A stretch of 64,000 nt of DNA from Marvania coccoides (lineage: Eukaryota; Chlorophyta; Trebouxiophyceae; Chlorellales; Chlorellaceae), in the NCBI GenBank assembly GCA_963854735.1, contig OY978103.1, positions 868,001 to 932,000 of the forward strand. Reading direction: 5' to 3'. The notes beneath the pieces were generated by a model. It did no database searches, was not told the DNA's origin, and worked only from the letters and a program-made list of their open reading frames with translations. Shown here in pieces: positions 45,355 through 56,700 of the stretch (position 1 is the stretch's first letter; each line of letters begins with the position of its first letter). The translations under genes were made by a program, and so were the position numbers.

Positions 45355-46808
45355 TCATTTTTTCTGGAAGCACGCGGTGATTTTCGACGCGTCTGGCTGC
45401 TCCTCAAAGCTGCCAATCACGCGAAACTCTTCCCTTCGTGGTTTGCCTTCTTCCACCACGTCCACGCGCTGCAGGACCTCCCAAGGGCCTCCCCAGGTGC
45501 GGCGCAAAGCCCCCATAATGGGGTACTGCATGGAAGGGAAGCAGGATGAGTAAAAAAGAAAGAAAAGAAAAATAAATTGGCAGGGAGAAAGTTCGAGGCA
45601 AACGTGAGACTCACGGGGCCTGCTCCCAGGTATAACAACCTGAAATGGTACGCTGCAACAGGCAGAAACAATCCCCCAAAAATATTCAGTCACCACTTCT
45701 ACTGAAAAAATGTTTATAATCCTGAAAAAATGATTTATTAATTATTAAAAATTCACCTGGCAGGAAGGTGGCAACGTAGTCTATGCGCCCTGCCCGCCCG
45801 CGCACCCCCATGACCCCCCCAGAGGTTGGCAAGTCCCCGAGCTTGGCGTTCACCGTCACAATCGGCTTCCCGGCTTTTTCCGCTGCCTCTGTCATTTCTT
45901 CGACCAACGGCAGCACGGTGTTGCCCGTGACATTCTGAGGGGCGATGAGGATGAAGGCGTCGGCGTCCTCCACCTCTTTTGCCCCCAAATTTCCGGTCAA
46001 AATGAAGTCAGCGGCGGGGCCCCAGTCCATCGTCTTCATGATACGCATCACTCCGCTCAGAGACAGCGGGGTGCCTGAAAACCGCAAGACACACGCAGTT
46101 TGAGTGTTAAAATCAACAGTTTCTGCTTCAAAAAAGAGGATTCCCAAAACAAGCTAATTACGTAATTGAATCTAGCGTTGAATAATTAAGAGAACGGGTT
46201 TCTTGCCTTGAAAGACTCCCTGCCCCAAGGCCTGCTGCACGCAAACCTTAACGCGCTTCCCGTCCTTAGCCATGGCTGTGGCCATGTCGCGCACCAGCTC
46301 CAGTAGCGTGCCAGCCCGGTACACATCAAATTGATCGTTCAGCTCTGCAGCGGGAAGAAACAAAATGAAATCTAAGGCTGAATGCTGTAATCTTAGTTAA
46401 AACTGCCAACATTTTGTTTTCGACATTTTCAGGCAAGTTCCTGGTTTCTTTATTCTCATAAAAGCGTAAACACGCACCTGGAATGACGCAGCGCACGCTG
46501 AATCGGAGACTGTCCCCGCTGGCCACCGCTGCCAGAACGCCGTTGGTCACTTCGCTGTAGAAATGGCGGCGCATCTCCCGGCTGTGGGGGATGTTGTTCA
46601 TGCGGGTGGGAAGCGGGGCCCCCTGCCAGGGCTCGAGCTGAGGGGCAGCGGTGGATTGCTCGCTTCCGCTGCCAACAATGAGGGAGTGATGCTGCTGGGG
46701 GCGAGGACGCGCGCTGGCATGGTGCGAGGCAAATGGGCGTCGATAAATGGTCATTGCGGTGGTATGGCCAAGCCCGTGGCTCCTGCACAGCGCTTGAGAT
46801 CGTATCAT
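45355..46808 (-). CDS. DUF1995 protein (LPA3-like), plastid
   Basis: Five exons: 46478-46808, 46207-46344, 45757-46074, 45615-45652 (only 38 nt) and 45355-45525, 331 residues in frame. The second intron has a GC donor (AAG|GCAAGA); removing it gives QQALGQGVFQGTPLSLSGVM, the expected family run. DUF1995 features: SLRFSVRCVIPELNDQFDVY, GTLLELVRDM, DAFILIAPQNVTGNTVLPLV, PIVTVNAKLGD and MGALRRTWGGPWEVL. Plant members include LPA3, needed for photosystem II assembly, but this exact subgroup is not certain. The N-terminus is Arg/His/Ser-rich and acid-poor, as in a transit peptide; a second ATG (MTIYRRPFAS) is an alternative start. Confidence 0.85.
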
Positions 46809-47272
46809 TTTAATTTATTTATTTTTTGCTTTAATCTCTTCCCGCTAGCTTTAAACTCTTAAATATTAGTTCAAGAAGAATACAGACTTTTGCATATTTA
46901 TTTCTTTTGATAACTAAATAAAAAGAGAGCACTTTGGCTATGAAGTTTATAGCTAGGCAGCTCAGTGCCAAGCGCAGGCGCACAGCGGGATGCTCGTGGC
47001 AGCTCCAATCGCGTGGACCTGTTAATTCAATCATAGAAGCTCAGCACCCACATCATGATACTAATCAAATCCTTGGAGCAAAAAAAATCGGCGGTGGCGG
47101 AAATCCGCCTCTCACAATGCATGAAACTTACATGCCATGCTCGCTAAATACAATTAACGCACTCAACTACACTCATGTTCATTTCGCGTAGAGAAAAAGA
47201 AGGAAGAAAGAGAAATAAAGCCGAAGAAGGAGCAACCAAAAAAATAATTATGGAAGGGTTGTTCCCTCCTAT
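46809..47272. other. Intergenic region, no gene seen
   Basis: About 460 bp between two minus-strand genes. It should contain the DUF1995 gene promoter and the 3' UTR of the FNR-like gene. No other feature. Confidence 0.5.
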
Positions 47273-48995
47273 TTAGAAAAAGTCGCAAAACAACATGCGT
47301 TCTGACTGTACTCCAGCTTGCGTCAGCCGCCGTGTGAGATGCCCAGCTGTCTCGCCCGGCACGCCGCTCATAACCACGGAAGCCTCGTCAGGCGACCCCC
47401 GCAGCACACCTGCTAGCCCCCGATCGCCGCCAAACAGCGCACTTTCCAGCGTGCTTTCCAGCCCCTCTCCGCCTTTAGCGGCATAGATTGGTCGCACGTC
47501 GACGCCAGCAGAGCGCCACGAGTCCCACTCCACAAGGTAGGGCGCTGAGGCGGGAGAATCACCCGCCACGTAGATCAAACTGCACCCCCAAAAATGTAAG
47601 AGGGACAAATTCAGCTTGGAGCTTAAAATTATTATTATTATTATTATTATTTGCCAGTTTCGAATTTAATGGGAATGGCAGCTTAGCGTTGTGTGGTGTG
47701 CTGACCTGAGGGGGTGGGCGGTTGCATGAGCCAGCACAGGTGTCCTGCAAAACAAACACAGCTCGGTTAGCCACCCCACACCTCAAACACGTTCAGCACT
47801 ATTTAACGCCTGCCTCCACTGCAGTAAATCACCAATACAGTTAACGTGCTACTCCTCCCTCACCACGACAGCGCCGCCCGCACCGGCGCAATGCCCCTGG
47901 GCCCCACCGCCACCACAAGGATCGGTCGCGCCTCCTCCAAGCTCGATTGCAGGCCCACCGCTGAATTAAACAGCGAGCAAAATCCGCGGCCCACCACATC
48001 AGACACGTGGAACAGGGCCCCAGGGGGCAGCTCCGCCAGCGTGGCTTCGTCCCCGCCGCCGTTTCTGTTGACGAGAATCTCAATGATGGCAGCGTCCAAC
48101 GAGGCGCTGGTGCTGCGAGCTTCGTAGGGAGAGGAGGCCAGGGCCAGGAGGTGGTCGGCCACCGCCAAGCTCTCTACAGGGCTGTCGGCCTCCAGGCTGC
48201 CGCCGCCTCGGCGGTAGCGCACTGCCACGAATTGCCCTGCAAATGATCCAAAAATTAGAAAAAATGAGATGCTCATTTGAGGGGTAGGGAATAAGGTTTC
48301 ATAATGAAATGCAGGGAGGTAAAGACAAATCCAAAGGAAATGTATGGTACGCAAAAGTATAGAAAAGAGCGGTATCTTAAAAAGCTGCTATTTTCAATTT
48401 AATATCAGTTTCTATTTTACCTGGAGCGAGGTAGTTGTCGAGCCAGCGTCTGTTTTCTTGAACGTGGCGAACCTTGCGACCGTCGGCGTAGATCACGGCG
48501 TCGGCCACTGACAAAACGAGGGTCCGCACGCTGCCGTCGGCGGAAGCTTCCCTGTTTGAAACGCACAAAAATTCTGAGTGAGAAGAAGGTTGAAGATTCT
48601 CGAGGCTCGAGGCTCACCGGGCATACGAAAAAAGAAGGGGAAAAAAAAATCAAGTCTTTCGATATTTTCGGTCTGGAAAGACTGAATTGGAGAGAAAACG
48701 AGGCTCAAAACTTTGTAACTACGTGCCTGTTTTCGATGACCGTGGCCACCGACCAGCTCATTGCTTCCTGGGCGTCCTTTGAGCCCTGCAACAGCTCGGC
48801 ATAACGGCCCGAGGTGCGAGGAGCCTCGGCAGAGACGCGCACTGTGCGGGGCTGGGCCAGGCGGCTGGATTTGGCTGCCCTCAAAGCGGCGTGAAGCGGC
48901 TCTGCTCTGCTGTCGGCGACAAATTTGGCGGTGGGCCGACGAGCGCCAGTTGTAACCCAACCCAAAGTGGCTTGAGGTTTGATGTGCAGCTTCAT
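47273..48995 (-). CDS. FNR-like FAD/NAD(P)-binding oxidoreductase, plastid
   Basis: Exons 48727-48995, 48421-48551, 47864-48236, 47706-47744 (39 nt) and 47273-47579 give 372 residues. The first intron has a GC donor (AACAG|GCACGT); only this junction keeps the frame and joins VIENR to EASADGSVRTLVLSVADAV. The start (MKLHIKPQATLGWVTTGARR) and following Arg/Ser-rich part fit a transit peptide. A ferredoxin-reductase-type fold is shown by YLAPGQFVAVRYRR (FAD domain), PPGALFHVSDVVGRGFCSLF, ARPILVVAVGPRGIAPVRAA (NAD(P) domain) and a C-terminal VVMSGVPGETAGHLTRRLTQ. It resembles the plant FNR-like family of At1g15140 type, whose substrate is not known. Confidence 0.82.
47628..47651. repeat. (ATT)n microsatellite
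   Basis: Eight ATT units inside the last intron of the FNR-like gene. Confidence 0.8.
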
Positions 48996-49397
48996 CACGC
49001 GTGTGACCTTCTAGAACGGTCTGACAAATACGTATTTTATGCTAGGGATAGCTACGAAAACAAAATTTGAAAGGAGATCGATCTATGACACGCTATTTCG
49101 GAGACGTTTGAAGGCGCTGTTTACTGCAACATGTCCGTATCAAGCTCTAGTATCGTTAAATAGAAGCCGAGAGCACAGGGCGACAAGAAGAAGACCACTA
49201 AAACCTTTCTTCAAGAAATATTTTTGTTTTTCGATCTTTGCTTGCTGCTCCATAAGCCATCTGCGCATTGGGTATCATATTCAATTATAACGAATTCGCC
49301 AGCCCGCGTTGAGTGACGAAAAAAGCTGCGCTTGGCGTGGAGATTTTATTGTTTTATCTTTTTGCCAGATACCCATTTAAATTCGTCGATCGCAGCG
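48996..49397. promoter_or_regulatory. Divergent intergenic region before the CBM20 gene
   Basis: About 400 bp separating the outward-facing starts of the FNR-like and CBM20 genes, both plastid-type. It must hold two promoters. No named element recognised. Confidence 0.4.
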
Positions 49398-51294
49398 ATG
49401 ATCAGGCCCTTCGTTGCGGCAAACCCATCTCTGAGCGCATCTGCGGTGGCGCTCAAGTCCCAGGCTCCGCGCGGTGAGCATAACTCCAGTATCTCGCCCG
49501 CCAGGTTGCATAGGTACCCCTTGTCTCACCCATGACCCTTCTCCCTCTCTATTTTGCGCTGCAGCGCTCCGCGCGGCGCGCCAGCAGAGGCTCCCCGCCC
49601 GTTCCACCCCCTCCTCCGCCCGCAGGGCCCTCTCTTCCTTCGCCGTCGTTGCTTCTGCTGCTCCCACTGTTGACATAATTTTTAAGGTCGAGTATCGCGC
49701 TGATTTTGGACAAGTAGTCAAGATCGTGGGAGAGGGCGAAGCGCTGGGTGCATGGAACCCCAAAGAAGCCCCAAGTGAGATTAGCAAAGAATTCCTTTTC
49801 CCCCCGACATCCGTCGATTTTCCAGCCCATTGGCAGTCTCTTGTATACTGATCAATAATACGCAGAACTGCTCTCATTCAAATTCCCTTGTCTTTGTATC
49901 ACATGCACCGCTTGAAACAACTGCATGCTTCATTCTGTGCCCTAGACCACCTTTTTAACGCTGCATCACGTTCCCTCACCTTTTTTTTTATACTTTCCAG
50001 CCATGGAGTGGGGCGAGGGCAATGTGTGGTCGGTGGCCCTGCCCCTCCCCGCCGGCCCCCACACCTTCAAGCTCGTCATCGTCGCTCCTGACTCTGCTAT
50101 TTGGGAGGGAGGCCCCAACCGTGAGGTCAGCGTGCCGCCAGCTGGAAAGGCCGGCGGCGGCGTTTATGTGGCCAAATGTGGATGGGGCAACCCCGAAATG
50201 AACCTGGAGGCGGGCAACCCCGACGCGGTGCCCACCGACTCTGAGGATGAGGTGAGAAAATGGCGTAATGTGGGCGTATTGGAGACGCTTGAATTGAATC
50301 GGGCTTTGTGATGTATTGCTCGTTTCCAACACAAAAAAGGGCTGGAGATTGTGTTCGAGTAGTTTGAATTTCTTGGGTGTGAATTTGATACGTGATACAA
50401 AAGCAGCAGAGGTTTTGTTTGGAGAAAAGGCGTTTCGATTTTTCATTTTGTCGGTAAATTTCGCAGGCTGAGATTCTCCCGGAGGACGCCCAGGGGTCGT
50501 TTGAGGGCCAGGACGACGAAGACGATGGTGTGTCTGGGATTGTGACCGTTGGCAAAATGGAGATTGAAGGGGACGGCGCTGCCATGGCCACTGTCGGACA
50601 AATGCAGGTCAGTTTTTTTTTTTTTTTTTTTTTCCTTATAATTTTATTTTGTTTGAAGAGAGGCAAGAACACATTGCAAATATTTCCCTTTTCATTATTC
50701 TTGGCAACAATTTTGTGTTATTTTCCTCTTTAGATTTGAAATTCTTGATATATAATTCACCATCCGGTTTGTTCAATTTAACGTCCATATTTTCGCAGAT
50801 CATTGGCAAGATGGAGATGGAGGGCGCGCCCGACGACTCCCCCCACCCCATGTCCCTGCAGGGCGCCAACGTTGTGAACGACGTGATTGACACTGGAGCC
50901 GGGGCTGAGGAAGGAAGCTCCGCTGCGGAGGCGATGATCCCTTCGGAGGACGAGGCAGAGCAGGCCAAGGAGGAGGAATCGCCCATCACCGCCATCTCCG
51001 GATTCTTCCAGGCAAGCAAAAATAAATTCTTGCCTTGTTTTATTTCAATTTTATTTTTTTTCGTCGATGAAATATGTTTACTAATCGGCCGCTTATATTT
51101 TTGCGCAGAACATGCTGGGAATCAAGCCAGGTAGCACCAAGAAGCGGGGCCCCAACCCCCCAGGCGCCGCCCGCACGCTGCACAGCGCTGCTGCCTTCAT
51201 CACTGCTGGCGCTGCCGCCGCCGCGCTTTCCTCCAACAACCCCATGCTGCCCGGCCCCTCCCCGCCCCGCCAATTTTTTCGTGGCTCCCGCTGA
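49398..51294 (+). CDS. CBM20 starch-binding-domain protein, plastid
   Basis: Exons 49398-49473, 49565-49774, 50001-50251, 50467-50607, 50799-51011 and 51109-51294. The fifth intron has a GC donor (CCAG|GCAAGC). The N-terminus (MIRPFVAANPSLSASAVALK, then Arg/Ser/Ala-rich) is a transit peptide. The CBM20 domain spans two exons: IIFKVEYRADFGQVVKIVGE, LGAWNPKEAPTMEWGEGNVW, ALPLPAGPHTFKLVIV and WEGGPNREV. These hold the aromatic residues used to grip starch. No catalytic domain follows. Instead there is an acidic linker with repeated GKMEMEG/GKMEIEG motifs and a hydrophobic segment (LHSAAAFITAGAAAAALS). This may anchor starch to a membrane or recruit a partner. The stop after FFRGSR is uncertain; see the next entry. 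Confidence 0.85.
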
Positions 51295-51558
51295 TGCGCT
51301 TGACAAGCGCAACTGCGACGGCTTCCACTACACCTGCACTAGCTATTTCCTAGAGACCGCCCAACTAGCAGCGGCGCCAGAATTAGTAGTAGACTCTGTA
51401 GTCGCAGTCGATCGCAATCCGCCCACGCGGGGGCCTCTGTGGGCGTCCGCTTTTTCCGAATCGCAAATAAATCCTGTCTTTCTTTCTTCGCTTTCTATTT
51501 CTCCGCCTCCTCGTCCTTCCTTGTCTTCTTTGCCCCCATCGTCCGACTTCCTCACAAG

Positions 51559-51727
51559 GTTCCCGAGAGCGCTCGCTGAGCTCACTCCCACCGCCGCTGC
51601 CGCCCTTTCCGACTCCCCCAATTCCTCCACCGCCGCCGCCGCCGCAAGCACTGCCATTGCCGCTCCTTCCTCTTCCCCTTCCGCCGCCGCGGCCACCAGC
51701 ACCCCCGCGTCTCCACCCACAGACCCG

Positions 51728-51760
<33 letters not shown>

Positions 51761-52189
51761 CCCGTTCCTACGCCGGCAGAAGCAGTTGACGGCAGCAATG
51801 ACTCCTCTTCCGCTTTGGAGGGTCTGCGCTGGCTCAACAAGGTCACCTCCGAGGCCACGGAAGAGCTCAACGTGAAGACGCCTCCGCCGCTGCGTGGCGC
51901 CCTGGAGGGCGCCGTGAAAGCGGCTCGAGAGACCGACGTTCAGCCCATCGTCGGGGCAGCTAGAAAAGCGGTTGAAGAGCTGGGTGAAGGCTTCAGCGGG
52001 CTCATCAGCTCGGCCAAAGACTTTGACGCCACCGCCACCGCGGAAAAAATCAAAGGGCAGCTGACCAAAGAGCTGGAAGCAAGGAAGGAGGCGGCAGCCC
52101 CAGCGCCTGCTGCAGAGGCGGCGCCTGATCCTTCTGCGAGCGGCACTGTTGCTGCTGCAGAGTTAAAGGTTGAGGGCGTGGCAAAATGA
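51559..52189 (+). CDS. Probable 3' exon, attachment to the CBM20 gene unresolved
   Basis: A long open frame with a good acceptor before it (a pyrimidine-rich stretch ending CTCACAAG) codes for Ala/Ser/Pro-rich sequence, then a helical end: LEGLRWLNKVTSEATEELNV, AVKAARETDVQPIVGAARKA and a final ELEARKEAAAPAPAAEAAP. It lies just downstream of the CBM20 gene on the same strand, but phase does not fit any donor I found in its last exon. It could be the true end of that protein by a missed intron, or a separate small gene. Confidence 0.45.
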
Positions 52190-52358
52190 ACCGAAAATTA
52201 ATCATAGCGTGTTTTGTTTGCGGCTTGCGATTTGGAAAATTAGCTTTCTTTTTGTTGTTGTCGTTTTTGCTTTTCTATCAAGTTGTAGCTGCTTCACGTG
52301 TGCCCATCAAAATTAATGCAGTGTCGTTTAAAATTGAGACGCCAATTCAATGCCCTCA

Positions 52359-53509
52359 TCAGCTCCATGCATTTATCAACAGATCGTGCAAAGAAGCGAA
52401 TTCAGTCGCTGCTGCCACCCTTTCTTCCTCCTGTATTCGTGTCCGCTGCGCTCCCTGCTGCTCCTCTACTCGCTCCAGCCCCGCCGCAGTATAAAGTTCT
52501 CCATTCGCCCGCTTCTGAGCGTCGCCACCCCCTCGCTCACCCCCCTCTCTCGGCTTTGCACCTCCGTCTGTCCCGCCACCCATAGCGAAGAAATCTGCGA
52601 CCCGCACCTCCTCCAGCCTCCTCCCCAGCCGCGACGCGTCCACAGCGATCTCGCTGCTCTTGTGCCGCCCCCGCAGCGCGCGCAGCATGTCTGCCAGACT
52701 TTCTTCTCCGCCGCCCTTTGGCAGCCGCCCTAAATACCGCGCCCAGTGGTCCGAAAACTCGTCAATCAGATGTGTACCAATGCCAGGGTCGCTGCGCAGC
52801 GCGTAAGAGCTCTGTCCCAGCTTCGAACTGGCGATGCCAGCCCATCCCGGCACCTCTGCCAAATCGCCATACAATGTGGCAGCCTGGCAGGTGTCCAAAA
52901 CCAGCAGCAGCTCCTTGTACCTCCCCGCAGCGTGCATGGATTTGATCGCGTTGGCCAGATCGGTCGCCAGCAGCTCGGACTGGTCGTGAAACTTCAAGAA
53001 GCCATCGCCGCCGTGCCCGGTGAGAAATACGAGCACGCTGGAGTTGCGGGTGCTGTCCATGCGGCGGGAGGGAGGGGTGCCAGGTGGGTGGTGCCCGGTG
53101 AGCACCTGCAGGACCGCTTCCACGCTCACATCTCGACCGCGGTAATCGATTTCAGCACCGACAGGATAAACATTCTTAGTGCCGTGGAGAGAGACTACTT
53201 GGCCTGGAAAAGGGTTGCGGGGGTCGCAGGCGGAGCAGTCGGCTAGCATGACCACGACGCGGCTGTCAGGGATGCCCAACCTGAGGAGGGGGGGGGGGAG
53301 TATAAGAAGGCAGCGTCGGGAAAAAGTTGTTGAGGGACCAGTTCTTACCTTTTGAGCTCATCGTAGACTGCGAGGGCGTTTGTGCCGTGGCGGTAGTTGA
53401 GCCAGAAGCGGCTTGAGCTCACGATCAAGGCCCAGGGATCAGAGGCTGCGGCCAGCAAAGGGAGGGAAATGATCAAAGCCAGAAATAAATGGGGCCCAAT
53501 AGCCCGCAT
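52359..53509 (-). CDS. GPI8: GPI-anchor transamidase catalytic subunit (GPI8/PIG-K)
   Basis: Two exons, 53349-53509 and 52359-53280, 360 residues. It cleaves the C-terminal signal of proteins and joins them to GPI in the ER. A signal peptide is clear (MRAIGPHLFLALIISLPLLA). The C13 peptidase domain follows PIG-K closely: SSSRFWLNYRHGTNALAVYD, GIPDSRVVVMLADCSACDPR, NPFPGQVVSLHG, NVYPVGAEIDYRGRDVSVEA, catalytic His in FLTGHGGDGFLKF and catalytic Cys in LLVLDTCQAATLYGD, then VADFF. The C-terminus, after the catalytic domain, is a poorly conserved Gly/Glu/Ala-rich tail without a clear transmembrane span, unlike human PIG-K. Confidence 0.94.
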
Positions 53510-53787
53510 TTTCTGCACCAATCACGTTGATCGAAATAAATTATGCACAAATTATAAACTAAAGCCTGATAACCAAGTCAATGACGAAATAAATCAAATT
53601 CGTTGAATTTCAGGGTTTAGCTCGTTTTTTTGCTGTTCCACTCGCCTGTTCTCCATTTCACAATATTTTATATTTGCCTCAACGTGCAAACATGTATGAT
53701 GCCTGACGCAAACGCTCAAAATTGAATTAAAAAAAAACGGGCTCCGACAACTAATATTTGAATCTCACTATTTTTGCTCAATGGAGC
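53510..53787. promoter_or_regulatory. Divergent intergenic region before the B3-like array
   Basis: About 278 bp of AT-rich DNA between the GPI8 start (-) and the first array gene (+). Promoters for both are expected; none identified. Confidence 0.4.
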
Positions 53788-56700
53788 ATGCCTGGGACCG
53801 GAGAGATCGTTGTGCAAGACCATAGCGTGGCAACGGCGAGCTGGATGCACGTTTCCACCCCTTTCACTGCGACACCGGCCTGTGCTGCTGCCCCCGACGT
53901 GAATGCCACTCCAGACAAGAGGGGAATGCCCAAGCGCTGAGCGGAGTGGCCGCCCAACTCCAACCAATACACATATGTGGTGAAGAGCTCCGATGTCTTG
54001 GCCTGCAGACTTTCGCTGAGCGCCCGCCATGGTGCGTTTCAGCAGTTGTACTTCCTTTCCTATTGATGCTGTTAAATTCTATAAATATCTTCGAACACCG
54101 TGTCAACCGTATTCTTTCTTTCTTCTTAAATTTTCTTTCTTTCCTGCACTGCAGCCTGGGTGTTGGGCAAACTCTTCGGTCCTTCGGTTTTTATCGCCAT
54201 CAGGAATCAGCCGGACGACCTGGAGGTCAAGGGAGAGGCGGTGACGGTGGAGGACGAAGGCGAGGAGCAGCATAGCGCCCTGCTGCAGTGGTACGCAATA
54301 ATAAAATTATTATTCATTTTCAGCAGAAAATGAGGCGCCTCAGGAGGGCAAAATATTTTTTTTTTTACTTCATTTAATACGGATGAATTTTTGCAGGCAC
54401 CACCGCGAAAAGGCACAGCCCTACGTCTTCATCTGCGAGTCTCTCTTCAAGAAATTCAAAGTGCAGGAGGGTGACGTTTTTCTCTTCGTCCAGCAGCGGG
54501 TGGGCCGGGCCAGCGTCCAAGTGTGGCGATCCTGCTCTCAAACCGCTCAAAAGTGCACGCTGCGGTGCGAAGAGGTAAGAAAGACACGGGCGCGGATTTA
54601 GCGCTTGCAACCGCTCAGATGAAGCGGCCGTCTCTTGATGGTGCAGTGGATGCAATGGAGAGCAAACGACCTCGGTTGGGTTTGAAAGTAAGTAAGTCCG
54701 CCGCCGCTCAAACCCCCAGTGATAACGGTGTTGCTGGCGATGGTGCTGCTGCTGCTGCGCCCATGGAGGTAGATGCGGCGAGGGATGAGAACGCAGCGGC
54801 GGTGACGACGGTGCATCCCCATATTGCTGCTACCGCCGCTCACTCGGATCTGGTTCATAATTCAGTTGATTCTGAAGAGCTCAGGATGGAGCTCGAAGGT
54901 TCTTCTCAACCACCGTCTGGTGGTTGAGACGCTGCCGCTCCTAGCGGCGCTGCTGCCGCGCCGCCGCCGCCGCCGCCCCCACAGTCTGAGGCTGCCCCTG
55001 CGGCCGGGGCTCTTTTGAGGATGGGCAGGCACACGTGGTACTGCGCGCACAGCGTGATTGGGCTGGCGAGGGCAGAGCGTCGAAATATTTCCAATCTGTC
55101 GTCGCCTGCAGTGGTGGAGATGGTGAAATTCCTGCTGAAAAAGGTCAGTTTTCTGTTTTTCCTATTTTTTTCTTTCTACTAAATGACATGTTTAATTGAC
55201 GGCTGTGATTTTGGGGCCATTGAAATTTATTTTATACACGGAGCTCAAAGAAATAATTTGTTTGCATTGTTTGAATCAAGCTTGTACTATACTGTTGATC
55301 TCTTTCTCTGCAGGTGCTGACCAGCGCGAGACTCCTGTCCAGGTCCCAGAAGAAGCGCGCCCTTGTCGTGATGCGGCAGGAGGCTGAGCGCAAAGCCGCA
55401 GAGCTGTTGCCAACCGAAAGGGCCGAACTTGCGGCGTTCAACGACAAGCTCGCTCGCATCATTCATCAGCAGCTCGGTCAGATAGACTCTGTCGCAGCCC
55501 TGTCCCCAACCCGCGCGCCTACAGGCCCTCAGCACGCTGCTAACGGCCCTACTGCCGCTGCCGCGCACCCACCAGGCGTTGTGCGCAATCCAGCGGCTGC
55601 CAGAGTCATTGCTGCTGCATTGAACCCTCATGCGGCGTTGAAGACGTTGAGAACTGCCCCTGTGGCCCCTCCGTCCCGCCAACCACCCCCCACCGCTGCT
55701 GCCGGCGCCCATCTGCCGCCGGTCTTAAATCCGCCAATTTCAGGGCCCTCCAGCCCCACTGCCGCTGGTCAGACTGACGAAGCGAATTGGGCCAAGGTGC
55801 AGGACCTGCGGCACCGCTACTGCGTGTGCGCAGTGCATAATTTGGCTCAAGAAGACGGGGCAATCGAATGGGCGGACCTCTCTGCGCCAGGAACGGCGGC
55901 AAGGGTGGCTGCGCTGCTGGAAACGGTGCTGCAGAGGCTGGAGCACTGCGAAGACTTGCAGTTGCAGGAGGAGTTCATGCGTTCGGTGGTGGTTAATGCT
56001 GAAAAGGCGGATCGACAGCAGCCGCCCTCTACCTGGGCAGCGAAAGCAAGGATCAACCTGGAGCTGCTGGAGCTTATCAAGAGGAGCGAGCGGGAACTGG
56101 CCAAAAAGAAAGTGCAGAGAGAGGAGGAGCAACGACTTTTGATGCAGGCGCAGAAGGAGACGCAGCGCGAGAAGGAGGAGCTGACTGCTGCTGTGCGAAG
56201 ACGGGATTTGGAAGGGGAAAAGCAGCGCCAGCAGGCGGCGGCGGCAGCGGAGGCGCAATCTGAGGAAGACAGGGAGTGGCAACAGCAGGAGCTGAGACCC
56301 ATGGAGATCGCGCATGAAGCACAGCTGCAGCAGGAGGGAGCTGAAGAAGCTCAAATTCCGCCCACCTACCACCCGGCTTTGCAGCCCGGAGCTGTTCTGA
56401 ACCCCGGTGCCGCCTCCACCGCTGTTGCTGCCCCCCTCCATGGAGTCCAGTCACTACTGCCAGGGATAAATGGAGTATTACCTGGGCAGGCGGCTTTGGG
56501 TTGTAGCGACGAGCAGCAGCCGCTGCAGCTTCGGTTTATCGAAGCGGCTCGCAGGGTTGCAGGCAAACCGCAGCAGCAGGGGGGCACCGGATGCATCATG
56601 TCACCGTCTCGGACTTTTAGAGAAACGCATCTGGACACGCACAGGTGCGTCAGCAGGCTGAAGGCGGCGAGCAGGGAGTTGGTTGACGCGCTGTTTATTA

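Noticed and set aside
51343..51870. Minus-strand Ser/Glu/Ala-rich frame
   Set aside because: A shadow of the Ala/Ser-rich plus-strand frame; no start context, splice sites or family match.
53938..54927. Recoding of TGA (for example to Trp or selenocysteine) in this genome
   Set aside because: Several clear genes in the window use TGA as their final stop, for example the GLOD4-type, BOP1, isoamylase-neighbour kinase and DUF1995 genes, and no SECIS-like context is apparent, so decay or error is more likely.
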